Below are positions 1 through 9,729 of a stretch of 64,000 bases of DNA, one piece after another. The first letter of the stretch is position 1. Every line of letters starts with the position of its first letter. A model generated the notes under the pieces. It ran no database searches and was not told the origin of the DNA. It was given only the letters and a program-made list of their open reading frames with translations. Origin of the DNA: Proteles cristata cristata (taxonomy: Eukaryota > Chordata > Mammalia > Carnivora > Hyaenidae); the NCBI GenBank assembly GCA_017311185.1, contig JAESUZ010003164.1, positions 682,001-746,000 of the forward strand. The letters run 5' to 3'. Made by a program: the position numbers and the translations under genes.

Positions 1-396
1 AGAAATACCTTGGCCTTGTTCTCTGAAAGCATACAGAGGAAAACGTCTGGGAAGGCCCTGAAGTCAAATTTTCTTACCATGTAATTTCCAGCAAGAGTTG
101 CATGTCCTTGTTTTCCGCACTGGCCGAGAGAAACCAGGGCCAGCGTCATCAATGTTGAAGAGTCGCAGTCTTCTCTACCGTTGCGGATGGGTAACTATTT
201 GTGTCTGGGTTCTTTGACACTGATGACACATTACCTCAAATAAATAAGCCTCCCTTTTCCCTGTGAAGAGCATTTCCAGATGTTCTCTAAAGAATAGTAA
301 CGGTAGAAGTTTAAGAAAATAATCATGCCCTTGAGGAGGAGAGCTGACTTTTATTGTTTTTTATACAAAACACACCATGTTGAGTGTCTTAAAAAC
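1..396. other. unannotated single-copy-looking sequence
   Basis: I recognise no repeat, exon or RNA gene here. It contains short open frames only and grades into an AT-rich low-complexity tract on its right. Confidence 0.5.
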
Positions 397-640
397 AAGA
401 ATTTCATATATATATGTATATCTATGTGTGTATATATACACATACACATGTCTGTATATACACATATATGTCTACATATATGCACATATATAGAATGTCA
501 TACATAATCAATATATAATTATATGTTATATAATTAATTACATAAATTATATTTATACATAATAATTATTATATGATATATGTCATATACAGAAGAATTA
601 TATATATAATTATATTATATAGACACATACATATCAGAAT
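397..640. repeat. AT-rich low-complexity tract, (TA)n/(CATA)n
   Basis: About 240 bases are nearly all A and T, with alternating TA, TATACACA and ATAT runs. It is a decayed dinucleotide microsatellite. A 60-codon frame through it is a composition artefact. Confidence 0.9.
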
Positions 641-668
641 GTGATACAATACACACAATACAAGCACA

Positions 669-937
669 ATGTTGGTTTTCTGTGGCTTCTGTAACAAAAC
701 ACCAGTATTAACTGTCTTAAATTTAATAGCTCACTTCTGGAGGTCAGAAGTCCAAAGTCAAGCTCACAAGGTGCCAGTAGGTCTGGATCCTCCTGGAGGC
801 TCTAGGGAGGAATCCGTATCCCTGTCTTTTTCAGCTTCTAGTGCTGGCTCACATGAACTTCCTTGCATCACTCAATCTCTTGCTTCCAAAGTCACATCAA
901 CTTCTGACTCATCCTCCTGACTCCCTTTTGTAAGGAC
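669..937 (-). mobile_element. MaLR-type LTR, antisense, first fragment
   Basis: The strand as given shows the reverse of an old MaLR/MLT1-like LTR. The order is a CTGTNACAAAACACCA start, then CTCACTTCTGGAGGTCAGAAGTCC, CCTCCTGGAGGCTCTAG and CTTTTGTAAGGAC. The element continues at 1347-1401 and 1645-1671 after interruption by an MLT2-type LTR and two SINEs. The family name is from memory of consensus and the exact subfamily is not certain. Confidence 0.65.
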
Positions 938-1346
938 TGTAATGGCTATATGTTAGCTTGACTGAGTCACAGGGCGCCCAGATATTTGGTTAGACATGAT
1001 TTCTGGGTGGATCAATGAGGGTGTTTCTGGATGAGACTAACATTAGAATCAGTAGCCTAAGTAAAGCAGGATGCCTTGCCCAGAGTGAGTGGGCCTCAAT
1101 CAATCAGTTGGAGGTCTAAATAGAATAAAATCTGAGAAAGAATTCTCTGCCTCTTCTCAAACTAGTACAGTAGTGTTCTCTTGACTTTGGACTTGGATTT
1201 GAACTGGGCCTTGCACCATAGCTCTCCTAGTTCCCAGGCCTTTGAACTCAACTATACCATTGGTTCTCTGGGGTCCAGACTTCTCAGTAGCCATTATCAT
1301 ATGAGCCAATTTATATTATATATATAAATACGTATATCCTAATATA
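938..1346 (+). mobile_element. MLT2-type ERVL solo LTR
   Basis: Recognisable MLT2 landmarks occur in order: GCTTGACTGAGTCACAGGGCGCCCAGATATTTGG, then a GATGAGACTAACATTAGAATCAGTAG block, GTGGGCCTCAATCAATCAGTTGGA, and a 3' end of GAGCCAATTTATATTATATATATAAA. The element begins with TG and sits between approximate 5-bp duplications (AGGAC at 933 and AGGCT at 1347). There is no internal viral sequence, so it is a solo LTR. It interrupts the MaLR-type LTR. Confidence 0.75.
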
Positions 1347-1401
1347 AGGCTCCTTGTGGTTATACTGGGTCTACCCAGATAATCCAGCCTAGTTTCTTCA
1401 T
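1347..1401 (-). mobile_element. MaLR-type LTR, antisense, second fragment
   Basis: CCTTGTGGTTATACTGGGTCTACCCAGATAATCCAGC continues the consensus that stops at 937, which shows that the MLT2-type LTR was inserted into this older element. The continuation resumes beyond the SINE at 1645-1671. Confidence 0.6.
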
Positions 1402-1415
1402 CTCAAGATCTTTAA

Positions 1416-1630
1416 TGTTTTTAAAATTTTTTTAAATGCTTATATATTTATTTTGAGAGAGAGATAGCATGAGCAGGGTAGGGTCAGAGAGAGATAGAGA
1501 GAGAGAATCCTAAGCAGGCTCCATGCCCAGCACAGAGTCATATGGGGGGCTCCATCTCATGACCACAGGATCATGACCTGAGCCCAAGTCAAGAGTCTGA
1601 TGCTTTACTGACTGAGCCACCCAGAGGCCC
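1416..1630 (-). mobile_element. tRNA-derived SINE (SINEC-type), antisense
   Basis: It has the reverse complement of the SINE head (TGAGCCACCCAGAGGCCCC), a diverged B box, a (GA)n tract and a T-rich left end. A perfect 14-bp target duplication CTCAAGATCTTTAA is present at 1402-1415 and 1631-1644. Confidence 0.93.
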
Positions 1631-1644
1631 CTCAAGATCTTTAA

Positions 1645-1671
1645 CTTAATCACATCTGCAAATCCCTTTTG
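1645..1671 (-). mobile_element. MaLR-type LTR, antisense, third fragment
   Basis: CTTAATCACATCTGCAAATCCC continues the same MaLR-type LTR between two SINE insertions. It runs into the target duplication of the next SINE, and the remainder after 1902 fades out. Confidence 0.5.
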
Positions 1672-1689
1672 CCACATAAGTTAGCATTT

Positions 1690-1901
1690 ACTTTTTATAA
1701 ATGTTTTATTTATTTCTGAGAGAGAGAGAGTGTGAGCAGGGGAGGGTCAGAGGGAGAGGGAGACACAGAATCCAAAACAGGCTCCAGGCTCTTAGCTGGC
1801 TGTCAGCACAGAGCCTGACACGGGGCTCGAACCCACTAACTGTGAGATCATGACCTGAGCTGAAGTCAGACGCTAACCGACTGAGCCACCCAGGCGCCCC
1901 A
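1690..1901 (-). mobile_element. SINEC_Fc-type SINE, antisense
   Basis: It is full length, with the inverted head GGCGCCTGGGTGGCTCAGTC, the B-box core GGTTCGAGCCC in reverse, a (GA)n tract and a poly-T side. A 17-bp perfect target duplication CCACATAAGTTAGCATT is at 1672-1688 and 1902-1918. An 82-codon frame across it is not a gene. Confidence 0.95.
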
Positions 1902-1929
1902 CCACATAAGTTAGCATTATTCATTTTAA

Positions 1930-1953
1930 CACACACACACGCACACACACACA
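1930..1953. repeat. (AC)n microsatellite
   Basis: About 12 AC units with one G interruption, just beyond the right SINE duplication. Confidence 0.9.
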
Positions 1954-1959
1954 TCCAAA

Positions 1960-2400
1960 CATAAGCAAATAAGTTTAATTTGTCTCTGACTTTAGTGTTT
2001 AATCTAAGTATTACAATTATAATAGGAACAAAACAGCTTCAAGTTTCCACAATTAAAAAAATAAATGTGGAGTAGATTGTGTTAGCTTTTTCTAATTACA
2101 ATAACATTTATCTAAAATCTCTATAACAAGGATCTTAAAAGTCTTCATCAATATTACCTTATTTTATTCTTGCAATATTCAAGTGAGACAGGATAGTTGT
2201 CAGGTATTTTGTGATCACAAATATATTGCAAAGGGACAAGCTGTTGAAATAAAGGAAAGTGATTTATTAAAATGTTCCAAGTCTCTCTGATTTACTGATA
2301 ACTTTTTACATGAAAGAAAATGAATAGGTATTGAGTTCTCAATTTATGGTTTAATTGCAAGTGCATAGATTAAATAAGCAACTGTTATTGGTTTCTTACT
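1960..2400. other. unannotated AT-rich sequence
   Basis: No recognisable repeat or gene between the microsatellite and the next SINE. Confidence 0.5.
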
Positions 2401-2420
2401 TTAAAAAATGCATAATACCG

Positions 2421-2616
2421 GGGGTGCCTGGGTGGCTCAGTGGTTAAACTAAGTTCATGTCATGGTCTCCCGGTCAGTGGGTTTGAGCCCAATTGTCGGG
2501 CTCTATGCTAACATCTCAGAGCCTGGAGCCTGCTTCAGATTCTGGGTCTTCCTCTCTCTCTGCCCCTGCCCTGCTCAACTCTATCTATCTCTCAGTAAAT
2601 GAATAAACATAAAAAA
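2421..2616 (+). mobile_element. SINEC_Fc-type SINE, diverged
   Basis: It starts GGGGTGCCTGGGTGGCTCAG and has a B-box-like GGGTTTGAGCCC, CAGAGCCTGGAGCCTGCTTCAGATTCT, a pyrimidine tract and an AATAAACATAAAAAA tail. It lacks part of the left arm after GGTTAA. A weak duplication (TGCATAAT/TGCATAGT) flanks it. Confidence 0.9.
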
Positions 2617-2689
2617 TTGCATAGTGTAAAATACATACTAATTTTTACTTACATCTCAATTAAGTTTCATGTGTCTATATCTATTATTT

Positions 2690-2882
2690 TTTTAATGTTT
2701 TATTTATTTTTGAGAGAGGGAGTATAAGTAGGGGAGGAGCAGAGAGAGAGATGGACAGAGGATCTGATATAGGCTCTGTGCTGAAGCAGAGAGCCGGATG
2801 CAGGGCTCAAACTCATGAACCATGAGATCATGACCTGAGCCAAAATTGGAACCTCAACTGACAGAGCCACCCAGGTGCACCA
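2690..2882 (-). mobile_element. SINEC-type SINE, antisense
   Basis: Inverted SINE landmarks: GAGATCATGACCTGAGCC, then AGAGCCACCCAGGTGCACC. Target duplication TCTATTATTT is at 2680-2689 and 2885-2894. Confidence 0.9.
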
Positions 2883-2894
2883 TGTCTATTATTT

Positions 2895-3337
2895 ATTAAA
2901 GTCCCACTCAAGTCATAACAGATCACACAAGAAATATATGTTTCATGCAATTATAAGATTAAAATTCACTATCAGTTATTATACATTTCAAAGCAAATTA
3001 ACATCTCCCAGTTCACATTAAAATGGATATTTATTCACTAAAACATTGAGCATTTCCCAATTTTTTGCCTGTTCCAATATACTGCAAAGTCCTGGAATCA
3101 AGTGGAATCTTTATCTCATTCTTCTTTGGTGTTCTAGAACATTCCTGTCAATGCATACAATGTCAGGTGAACTGCTACTTCCCCTTCAACATTTTCACAG
3201 CCTCTAACCAACTCCTAAATAGTAGGATGAGGTTTCGTATATTTTTATAAGATCCTAAGACCAGAAAAGTCTCCCCCAAAACAGCATCTCCCTCTACTCC
3301 CTAGAAAAAGCTACAGCTTTTATGATGTTACTGAATA
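2895..3337. other. unannotated sequence
   Basis: No repeat family or gene recognised. Moderately AT-rich. Confidence 0.5.
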
Positions 3338-3338
3338 T

Positions 3339-3371
<33 letters not shown>
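3338..3371. repeat. (GT)n microsatellite
   Basis: About 16 GT units with a single GA interruption near the left end. Confidence 0.92.
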
Positions 3372-3373
<2 letters not shown>

Positions 3374-3455
3374 TTATCTTTTTCTTTTGGCAAGTTTATG
3401 CCTATTTACTTGCATATATTTCTGGTCTCATTTTGGAGGCTACTGTTTCCTTTAG

Positions 3456-3730
3456 AGATTAAGGAATTCCCATTCTAAAAATGGCGCCTTTCGGTCCCCA
3501 GGACGGTCCTCTGCCTACCTGAGTGTGTTTGCCAGCCATCTCCGCCTGTGCTGCGGTGCAGGCTTCCTGCCCTTCGCGCTGCTGCTCTGCCAGAGCTCCA
3601 TGGGTGGCCCGCTGTCATCACCTTCTGCACCTGTCCCAATTAGCAGGGCTGAGACGCCGCCAACTCAGCCTCTGTGCTGGTGACTGGCTGCGTTGTGTGA
3701 CCTCATTGCTGGCAAGGCAGCAACTTGATG
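3456..3730 (+). other. CpG-rich block, possible exon-like remnant
   Basis: Between about 3480 and 3700 there are roughly 11 CpG dinucleotides and high GC, unlike the AT-rich surroundings and outside any SINE. It is bounded on the left by a good acceptor-like sequence (TACTGTTTCCTTTAG, ending 3455) and on the right by a donor-like G/GTATGT (3731). One frame is open across the left two thirds and ends at a stop near 3689. A second frame has an open stretch of 104 codons from 3523. I recognise no protein in either. It could be a decayed exon, a retrocopy fragment or simply a GC-rich patch. Confidence 0.3.
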
Positions 3731-3849
3731 GTATGTGGTGTCTAGACACCATTTGTTGGAATTGCTCGGTGGGCGAAAGCTGTGTTGCTGGAAGTTTCTC
3801 ACAGCTATGTTCAAAGGTTGAAAGAAAAACTCATTAGAGTCTTGACAGC

Positions 3850-3945
3850 CAGGACGAGGTCATCCATCTCTGTGCTGTCAGCGATCATCATAAGGCTGGA
3901 CACTTAGTCGGGATTCACAAATGTTTGCTGAATTAAAGCAGTTGG
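3850..3945 (+). mobile_element. possible L2/MIR 3' end remnant
   Basis: Ends CACTTAGTCGGGATTCACAAATGTTTGCTGAATTAA, which resembles the shared 3' end of L2/MIR elements (a CATAGTAGG...CAATAAATGTTTGTTGAAT type sequence). Very diverged. Confidence 0.4.
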
Positions 3946-4039
3946 AAGCAATATTGATTTTCTGCTGTTACTACAAAATCGAGGATAAGGTCGAGGAACT
4001 TATATGCTGGTGGCATGAAGACACTGATCCCACCACATT

Positions 4040-4230
4040 CCAACTGTGCACATCAGGCAACTTTTACCACAATCCTGGACCTCAGTTTCCTTACCTGTTA
4101 AATGGGGACAACAGTGGTCCCATCTCCAACAGTCATAATTATCAGAAGAGCTCATACGTGGAAAGCTCTTAACAAACCACCAGGCACATGGTTAAAGCTT
4201 CAAAAATGATATTTTTTATCACCATTTTCC
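4040..4230 (+). mobile_element. MIR SINE
   Basis: The MIR core is clear: GGACCTCAGTTTCCTTACCTGTTAAATGGGGACAAC, followed by a GGAAAGCTCTTAACAAACCACCAGGCACATGG end. It is plus orientation and old. Confidence 0.8.
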
Positions 4231-4264
4231 ATCCGCCATCTCCCAACCAGACTGCCAGCTGTCA

Positions 4265-4430
4265 TCTTTTTCTTTTTTTCTTTTTTTACATTTTAGAGAG
4301 AGTGTGTGAGTGAGGAGGAGGAGAACGAGCTGAGGGAGAAAGAGAGAATTTTAAGCAGGCTCCAGCCTCAGCACAGGGCCCGCTGCAAGTCTCAACCCAT
4401 TGAGTCACCCAAGTGCTCTTTTTTTTTTTT
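4265..4430 (-). mobile_element. diverged, shortened SINEC-type SINE, antisense
   Basis: Has TTTACATTTTAGAGAGAG, then AAGCAGGCTCCAGCCTCAGCACAGGGCC and TTGAGTCACCCAAGTGCTC. The middle of the tRNA-like half is deleted. Confidence 0.8.
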
Positions 4431-4812
4431 TACTTATAATTTTCTTAATCTGATATATATGATATGTCAATGCCACTTATAAAATATTACGGGTGAATGA
4501 ATTTAGTAAAAATTTTTCTTCCTTTTCTTGTGTTGAGGAAGTTAAGCTGGGTTGTTGGAAAGTCTTTCCCCATGTAAGGGAATCAGGCATCCGTAGTCCC
4601 CAACTTTCCTTGCAAACAAGGGTCAGGAAGAGCCTGGGAGGTTGAGATCTTCCCTCTCAGTCTTCCACTATCCAAGAAAAGACCACAAGATACATGAATA
4701 GGAACAGATCACAGAACTTCCTCCTTAAATTAAGGGATCTTATTGTGACTCACTTTGTTGTCAGAGCTATTTTATTAAAGATAGAAAAAAACCACAATAG
4801 GCAATGAGAACA

Positions 4813-4960
4813 GATTTATTTTATTTTATTTTATTTTATTTGTTTTTAAGTAGAATCCACTCTGGGTGAAGGGGCTTGAACTCATGACCTTGAGATCAAT
4901 AGCTGACCTAAGACCAAGAGTCAGGCACTTAACCAACTGAGCAACCCTGGCATCCACAAC
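4813..4960 (-). mobile_element. older carnivore tRNA-derived SINE, antisense, with (TTTTA)n tail
   Basis: A (TTTTA)5 run at 4816-4840 is followed by CTTGAACTCATGACCTTGAGATCAA, AAGACCAAGAGTCAGGCACTTAACC and ACTGAGCAACCCTGGC. The AAGAGTCAGGCACTTAACC block marks the older subfamily shared with other carnivores rather than the feline SINEC_Fc type. Confidence 0.85.
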
Positions 4961-5546
4961 ACAGATGATTTTAAAGGCAATAAATATCAGCTGAAATGCA
5001 ACATGCCCAAATAAAAGGACCTCTGATAGTTTTGTGGCAAAGCTGAAAAATAATCTGCTGGAAGTTGGACAACGCATGGATGGAGAAATGGCCTTTCTTC
5101 AGAAAGACGGTGTCTGCAGGCAAGACTCTGTTGGAGGAGCTCTGGCAGGTTGAGATGCCTCAAGTGCTTGAAGGAGAAGGTGAAGTTTGATGGCCAATAC
5201 TAGCTGAACTTTCACTGGGTATTGATGCGACCCATTCGCCTTCCTGCCTTTCTAAGAAAAAGGAGTCTTAGGTAGGTGGTGAGCCCTTCTGGGAGAAGAG
5301 GCCCCAGACCATTCCTTTGTAGCTAAATTATTTTTACCTTCAAGGGCTATAAATTCTTGTCACTCCCTTCCCCCATCCTCACCCCTAGCCCTATCTATAC
5401 ACACACAAACATACACACACACCTCATTCATTTATGGACAGTATGCACTGGTATTATTAGTCGTATAGCATAATTTGCTATGTAGAATGATGTAGCAAAG
5501 GTATCTGAAGAAAGGTTAAGCTGATGTTCATTTTGGTCATATTTTA

Positions 5547-5561
5547 CCAGGTGGCACCTGG
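5547..5561. promoter_or_regulatory. palindromic double E-box (candidate binding site)
   Basis: CCAGGTGGCACCTGG is an exact palindrome about a central G, giving back-to-back CAGGTG and CACCTG E-boxes. That is the class bound by bHLH and ZEB/SNAIL-type proteins. Only the motif is visible; activity is not shown. Confidence 0.3.
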
Positions 5562-5764
5562 GGTCATCTGCTGAGTCTCCTGCATACCTCAAAATATGGC
5601 TTCTGCAACATCACATCATGGCATCCTCATGGATCTACCCATACATTAAGGATGAATTTCTCCACTAGAAGCATCCCTTCTAATACAGGACAAAAGGAGA
5701 AGGCAAATTTCACATTATTGTTATTGTTATATATTACAAGTTTTAAAAATGAGCTTCCTTCTGT

Positions 5765-5783
5765 AACCACGAGGTGGCACCTG
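5765..5783 (+). promoter_or_regulatory. CTCF-like motif (candidate)
   Basis: CCACGAGGTGGCAC fits the CTCF core pattern CCASYAGRKGGCRS except at one position. It ends in CACCTG, so it also shares the 12-mer AGGTGGCACCTG with the site 223 bp to the left. Confidence 0.35.
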
Positions 5784-7485
5784 TAACTCAGAATCAGCTC
5801 CCACTAAATCTGTTAGTAATATTTTACTTTTATGCAGGCATTTTTACTGTTTGGGGAAGGAGTCTAAAGCTGAAATAAAAGAGAATACCGTGTCTTAAAA
5901 AATCTTAAATTTAAATAAAGTCTCATAAACTATAGTAGAGTATAATTTTGTAAACATGAGCTGTAGTAAAGAAAAGTTTTAATACCCAAATTATAAATAA
6001 CCTTAGGCTACTTAATGTACCAAGTGATAGATTTATGTAAAGCTACATTTGAAATGGATAGATTTGCTAAATGTAGCAGTTGTGAATAAAATAACAAACC
6101 TGGGTTTTCTGTTGCACTCAACTCACACAGAATCTAAATCCGCTGTCTCCTTAAACCTAAATTTTCACAATAATATTAATCCAACCTGATTTTCATTATT
6201 TAATTCCTTTGAAGTCTGCCTCCTAAAGGCAAGATATTACATTTAACACAAATGATAAAACCCCTCCCAAAATGAAGGCCTTTAAAAAGGACTGATTTCA
6301 CCTGAGTTATGTTGATTGTATGAAAACAAATGCTAATATATTTTGAGTGCGATTAAAGCACAAGTAATAGCTGACCTATTCCCTGCCTATAAAAGTAAAT
6401 GATTAGTTTAAGTAAGAGCTTGGCTTCTTCCATGAAATCCAGCACTAGGCTTTGATAATATGGGCCAGTATTAAGTCACAAGAAGGCTCATGTCAACTCC
6501 AATGTATAGTCCACATGTTCCCCGTAAGCAGGGCAGGAAGGGTGTTGCAGAATCCACATTTTGTAAGCTGGAGTGAACCACACTGGGTACTTCCTGATGA
6601 AATCTAACCAAATCCAATGTCAAAACCATCCTCAGAAGGGCAACCGGCACCCTTTAGGGACTTTGGGAAAACTTCTAGTGAATAAATGGCGAAGAGTGGA
6701 AGAGGGAGTATCATCACTGTTTTAGCTGGGAGAGGTTGATGGGACAGTATGAAGGGACTCAAAACACTAGTGTTTCTACTGCATCAATATATCATCCTGG
6801 TATCACCTTCCTCTTCTGTTTAGTAGGATTGTGAATTCTCAGAATTATGAGCCCTATCTGGGGCTGAACGTTGCCTCAGACCACAAATGGGCATTACTTC
6901 TGCTTGAGGAGAGTGGCGCAGGTTACTGACAGCAAGAGATGCACACACATGAAAGGGTGCTCAACCCACTCAGCAAAGGGATGGGCAGTGCTCTTTTGGA
7001 GACTGAGGTGTGGAAGGCCTGCCATGGTGCCATCTAGTGCTAGAGAACGTCATTGCAGTTTCTTGATGGTGCTGGTTCTGATGATGAGCACTGGGTGCTA
7101 GACCAGGGCTTCCAGCACCTCTCCCATGTTCCTTAATCTTGAGTCTGAGACAGAAGAATGACCTAGCTTCTTGGGAATCAAGAGAACCACAGGCATCTAA
7201 TTCTACACCTTCCACCACCTTTATCATAATAACATGGGGGGAATAGACATTTAGGTTTTTAATCCATTGTATTTTTAAGACTTTGAAGTCAGCTGTTGAT
7301 TACACCACATCCTCAGAAAGATTCCAAGGGCCTAAACCCCCACTGGCCAGGTCCCAGCTTGTGCTCTCAGAGATGGTCTTTGGCTCCATGGGAGAGGGCA
7401 TCTCTCTCCTCTCAACCCTAAGAGAAACACACAAGAAGCAACCAAGTGAGACTTTTCCCTTTTCTGTATTTGACACACAGCCATC

Positions 7486-7920
7486 TGTATTAGTTTTCTC
7501 AGGCTACTGTAACTAAGTACCACAATGTAGATGAACTAGAACAAGAGGCATTTGCCTTTTCACAGTTCTGAAGACTAGAAATCCAAAACCAAGGTGTTAG
7601 CGGGTCATGTACCCTCTGAGACTCAGGGCAGAATCCTTCCTTGTGTCTTCCTAACTTCTGGTGGGGTCATCTTGGCTTGCAGCTATATCACTCAATCTCC
7701 GCCTCCATTGTCACATGGTGTTCTCTCTGGATGTGTCTGTCTTTGCATCAATCTTCCCTCTTTGTAGAAGATATCAGTCACATTGGGTTGGGCCCACCCT
7801 GCCACCCTATGTTAATTTGTTTACATCTGCAAAGACCCTATTCCCGTAAGGTCACACTCACAGGTATGGGGTTAGGACTTCAACATATAATTTTAGGGAT
7901 CTCAATTCAACCTATAAAAC
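7486..7920 (-). mobile_element. MaLR (MLT1/MST-type) LTR, antisense
   Basis: It reads as the reverse of a MaLR LTR: TGTATTAGTTTTCTCAGGCTACTGTAACTAAGTACC, CACAGTTCTGAAGACTAGAAATCC, CATTGGGTTGGGCCCACCC, and GGGGTTAGGACTTCAACATATAATTTTAGGG. It is near full length and diverged, with no internal region. Overlapping frames of 99 and 62 codons are not genes. Confidence 0.85.
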
Positions 7921-7924
7921 CATC

Positions 7925-9050
7925 CCAGTACTTTGGCTGAGGGATATCCAGTGCAAAATCGGATTTACTTTTTAACAATGCTCTGTAGCATTTATATTGT
8001 TTTTCAAAGTAGTTTTGCTCCAGGTAACTAATTTTGTTCTCTCTAGAGTGCTCTGAGATACAGAAGTCAATATAGTTACCCCACACTTGCCAGACAAGGA
8101 GACTATAATACATTTAACATTTTTCAAACTCCATCAAGTTAGGAACAAATTGGCTCTCTTTACCACACTCCCCTCCAAAAAACAAACAAACTGAACAAAA
8201 AACTACAGAACAGCTCTCTGACTCAATTAACAGTGAATAATGTTTCTAGATAATTATTTCAAAAGTCACATTATGAATTTGGATTTATCAAAGTGATGTC
8301 TTGGATAGTTCTGCTAAAAGAGGGAACAGACATGTAGTGCTTACATGAACTTTACCTTAATATTTGACTTCAGTTTCAGACTGTCTCTACTTGATGCTAA
8401 AATTCTAGTGTAATATTTATATAGTTGTGATATTTTAGTTAGGTCATAGGTGAAGCAGGATTGTCTCTCATAACCTTTAAAAATAACAGATTTTTTAAAA
8501 TTTAACTTAGAGTAATAAATCAAATGATTTGACAAAACTTGAAACCAAATTGTACAGTGCTGTCATCAACATGAAATAAAATTTTTGATCTACCATTTTA
8601 GTTAGCACTAAGTTGTTGCAAAGCATCAACATAGTTCACTAAAAACACATTAAATTAATTAACTCAAAATTGGAAGCACCTCATGTAGATGACCCAATTA
8701 TCCATGGAGATAAGACAGCCATAATTTCTTTTTAATTTAATCATCACTAAGGAAGGATATATTTAACTCTGACTCTAAATTCCAAAAAACAAAATCAGAA
8801 AAAAGCTCAAATTACCCAATAATTAATTATAACTGATGTAGTTAAAACAAATAATTAGTTTCCATTTGATGTATGAACAGTCAAAATAATTTGCTTGGAA
8901 GTCAACGACAAAGAAAATAATAAAGGCAGAAGATCAGTATGCTGCTTTATTTTTAGAAAAATACACAAGCAATCATTCAATCTCTAAAAGAAATCCATCC
9001 ATTTGTGTCTCCCCCAATTGGCTGGACTGTGGTACAAGCACAATCTGCAA
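7925..9050. other. unannotated AT-rich sequence
   Basis: Nothing recognised. Frames on the minus strand (64-68 codons) are short and without protein-like character. Confidence 0.5.
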
Positions 9051-9054
9051 TGAA

Positions 9055-9230
9055 CACTGACTTGTCCAAAATCTGGGTAGTAAGCAGTATTGTTACAGTG
9101 AGTAAGGATGTGGCCTCTGAGTTAAATGCTCACCTCAACAATTTTCTACCAGGTGCAAGTCATTTTACCCTTCAGATCTTTGCCTTTCTCAACTGCGAAC
9201 CGGGAATGATAATAATAATAATAGCACCTA
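9055..9230 (+). mobile_element. MIR SINE, 5' part
   Basis: CAAGTCATTTTACCCTTCAGATCTTTGCC...GGGAATGATAATAATAATAATAGCACCTA matches the MIR middle (CAGTTTCCTCATCTGTAAAATGGGGATAATAATAGCACCTACC). The element resumes at 9646. Confidence 0.65.
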
Positions 9231-9645
9231 ATAGTTGCAGAGGGCATACTATGGCTTTTCCAGACAATTTCAGTTTCTATGGCCACACAAGTAGACTTCC
9301 CAGCTCCCCTTGAATCAAATTGATGCCGTTAACTAATTCTGGCCAGTGGCATGGGAGCAGAAGAGGTATATGCCATCATTTCTAGTCCTGGCATCTCAAA
9401 TGTTCCAGGAGCCTTTCTACATAATTTCTTCACTGGCTGGCCAGCTACATGTGGAAGACCCAGTACAGGAAGTGGAAGCTCGGGGTAGAGATGGTGGAGA
9501 TACTAGTTCGAAGACTGGAGTCTGGAACCACCATTTGAAGAAAAAGGATTATAAAAAGAGCAAGAAATATAACTATTTTTGGTAAGTCACTGAGATTTTG
9601 AAATGCTAGGTAAGACATATACTCAATCCACATACTCAAATAATA
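9231..9645 (+). mobile_element. LTR-like old repeat inserted in a MIR (unnamed family)
   Basis: The interval separates two halves of one MIR, so it is an insertion. Inside it, CCCAGCTCCCCTTGAATC, CTAATTCTGGCCAGTGGCATGGGAGCAGAAG, GGAAGTGGAAGC and a 3' TTGGTAAGTCACTGAGATTTTG resemble a mammal-wide LTR family related to the MaLR/ERVL group. I am not certain of its name. Similar landmarks occur at 20485-20900 and around 32360-32840. Confidence 0.5.
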
Positions 9646-9725
9646 TACCACCTCATAAGGTTGTTGTAAGATTGAAAGACTGAATGATGAGATGGTCATG
9701 ATTGTGCCTAGAATATTACTACTAT
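9646..9725 (+). mobile_element. MIR SINE, 3' part
   Basis: TACCACCTCATAAGGTTGTTGTAAGATTGAAAGACTGAATGATG followed by GTGCCTAGAATATT continues the MIR that stops at 9230. Confidence 0.65.
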
Positions 9726-9729
9726 TTAA

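Larger units (their letters stand above)
4970..7480. other. 2.5 kb without recognised genes
   Basis: I see no coding exon or clear repeat. It holds a short (AC)n near 5400-5424 and two copies of AGGTGGCACCTG, listed separately. Open frames of 76-85 codons at 6871-7227 overlap on opposite strands and look like chance. Confidence 0.5.
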
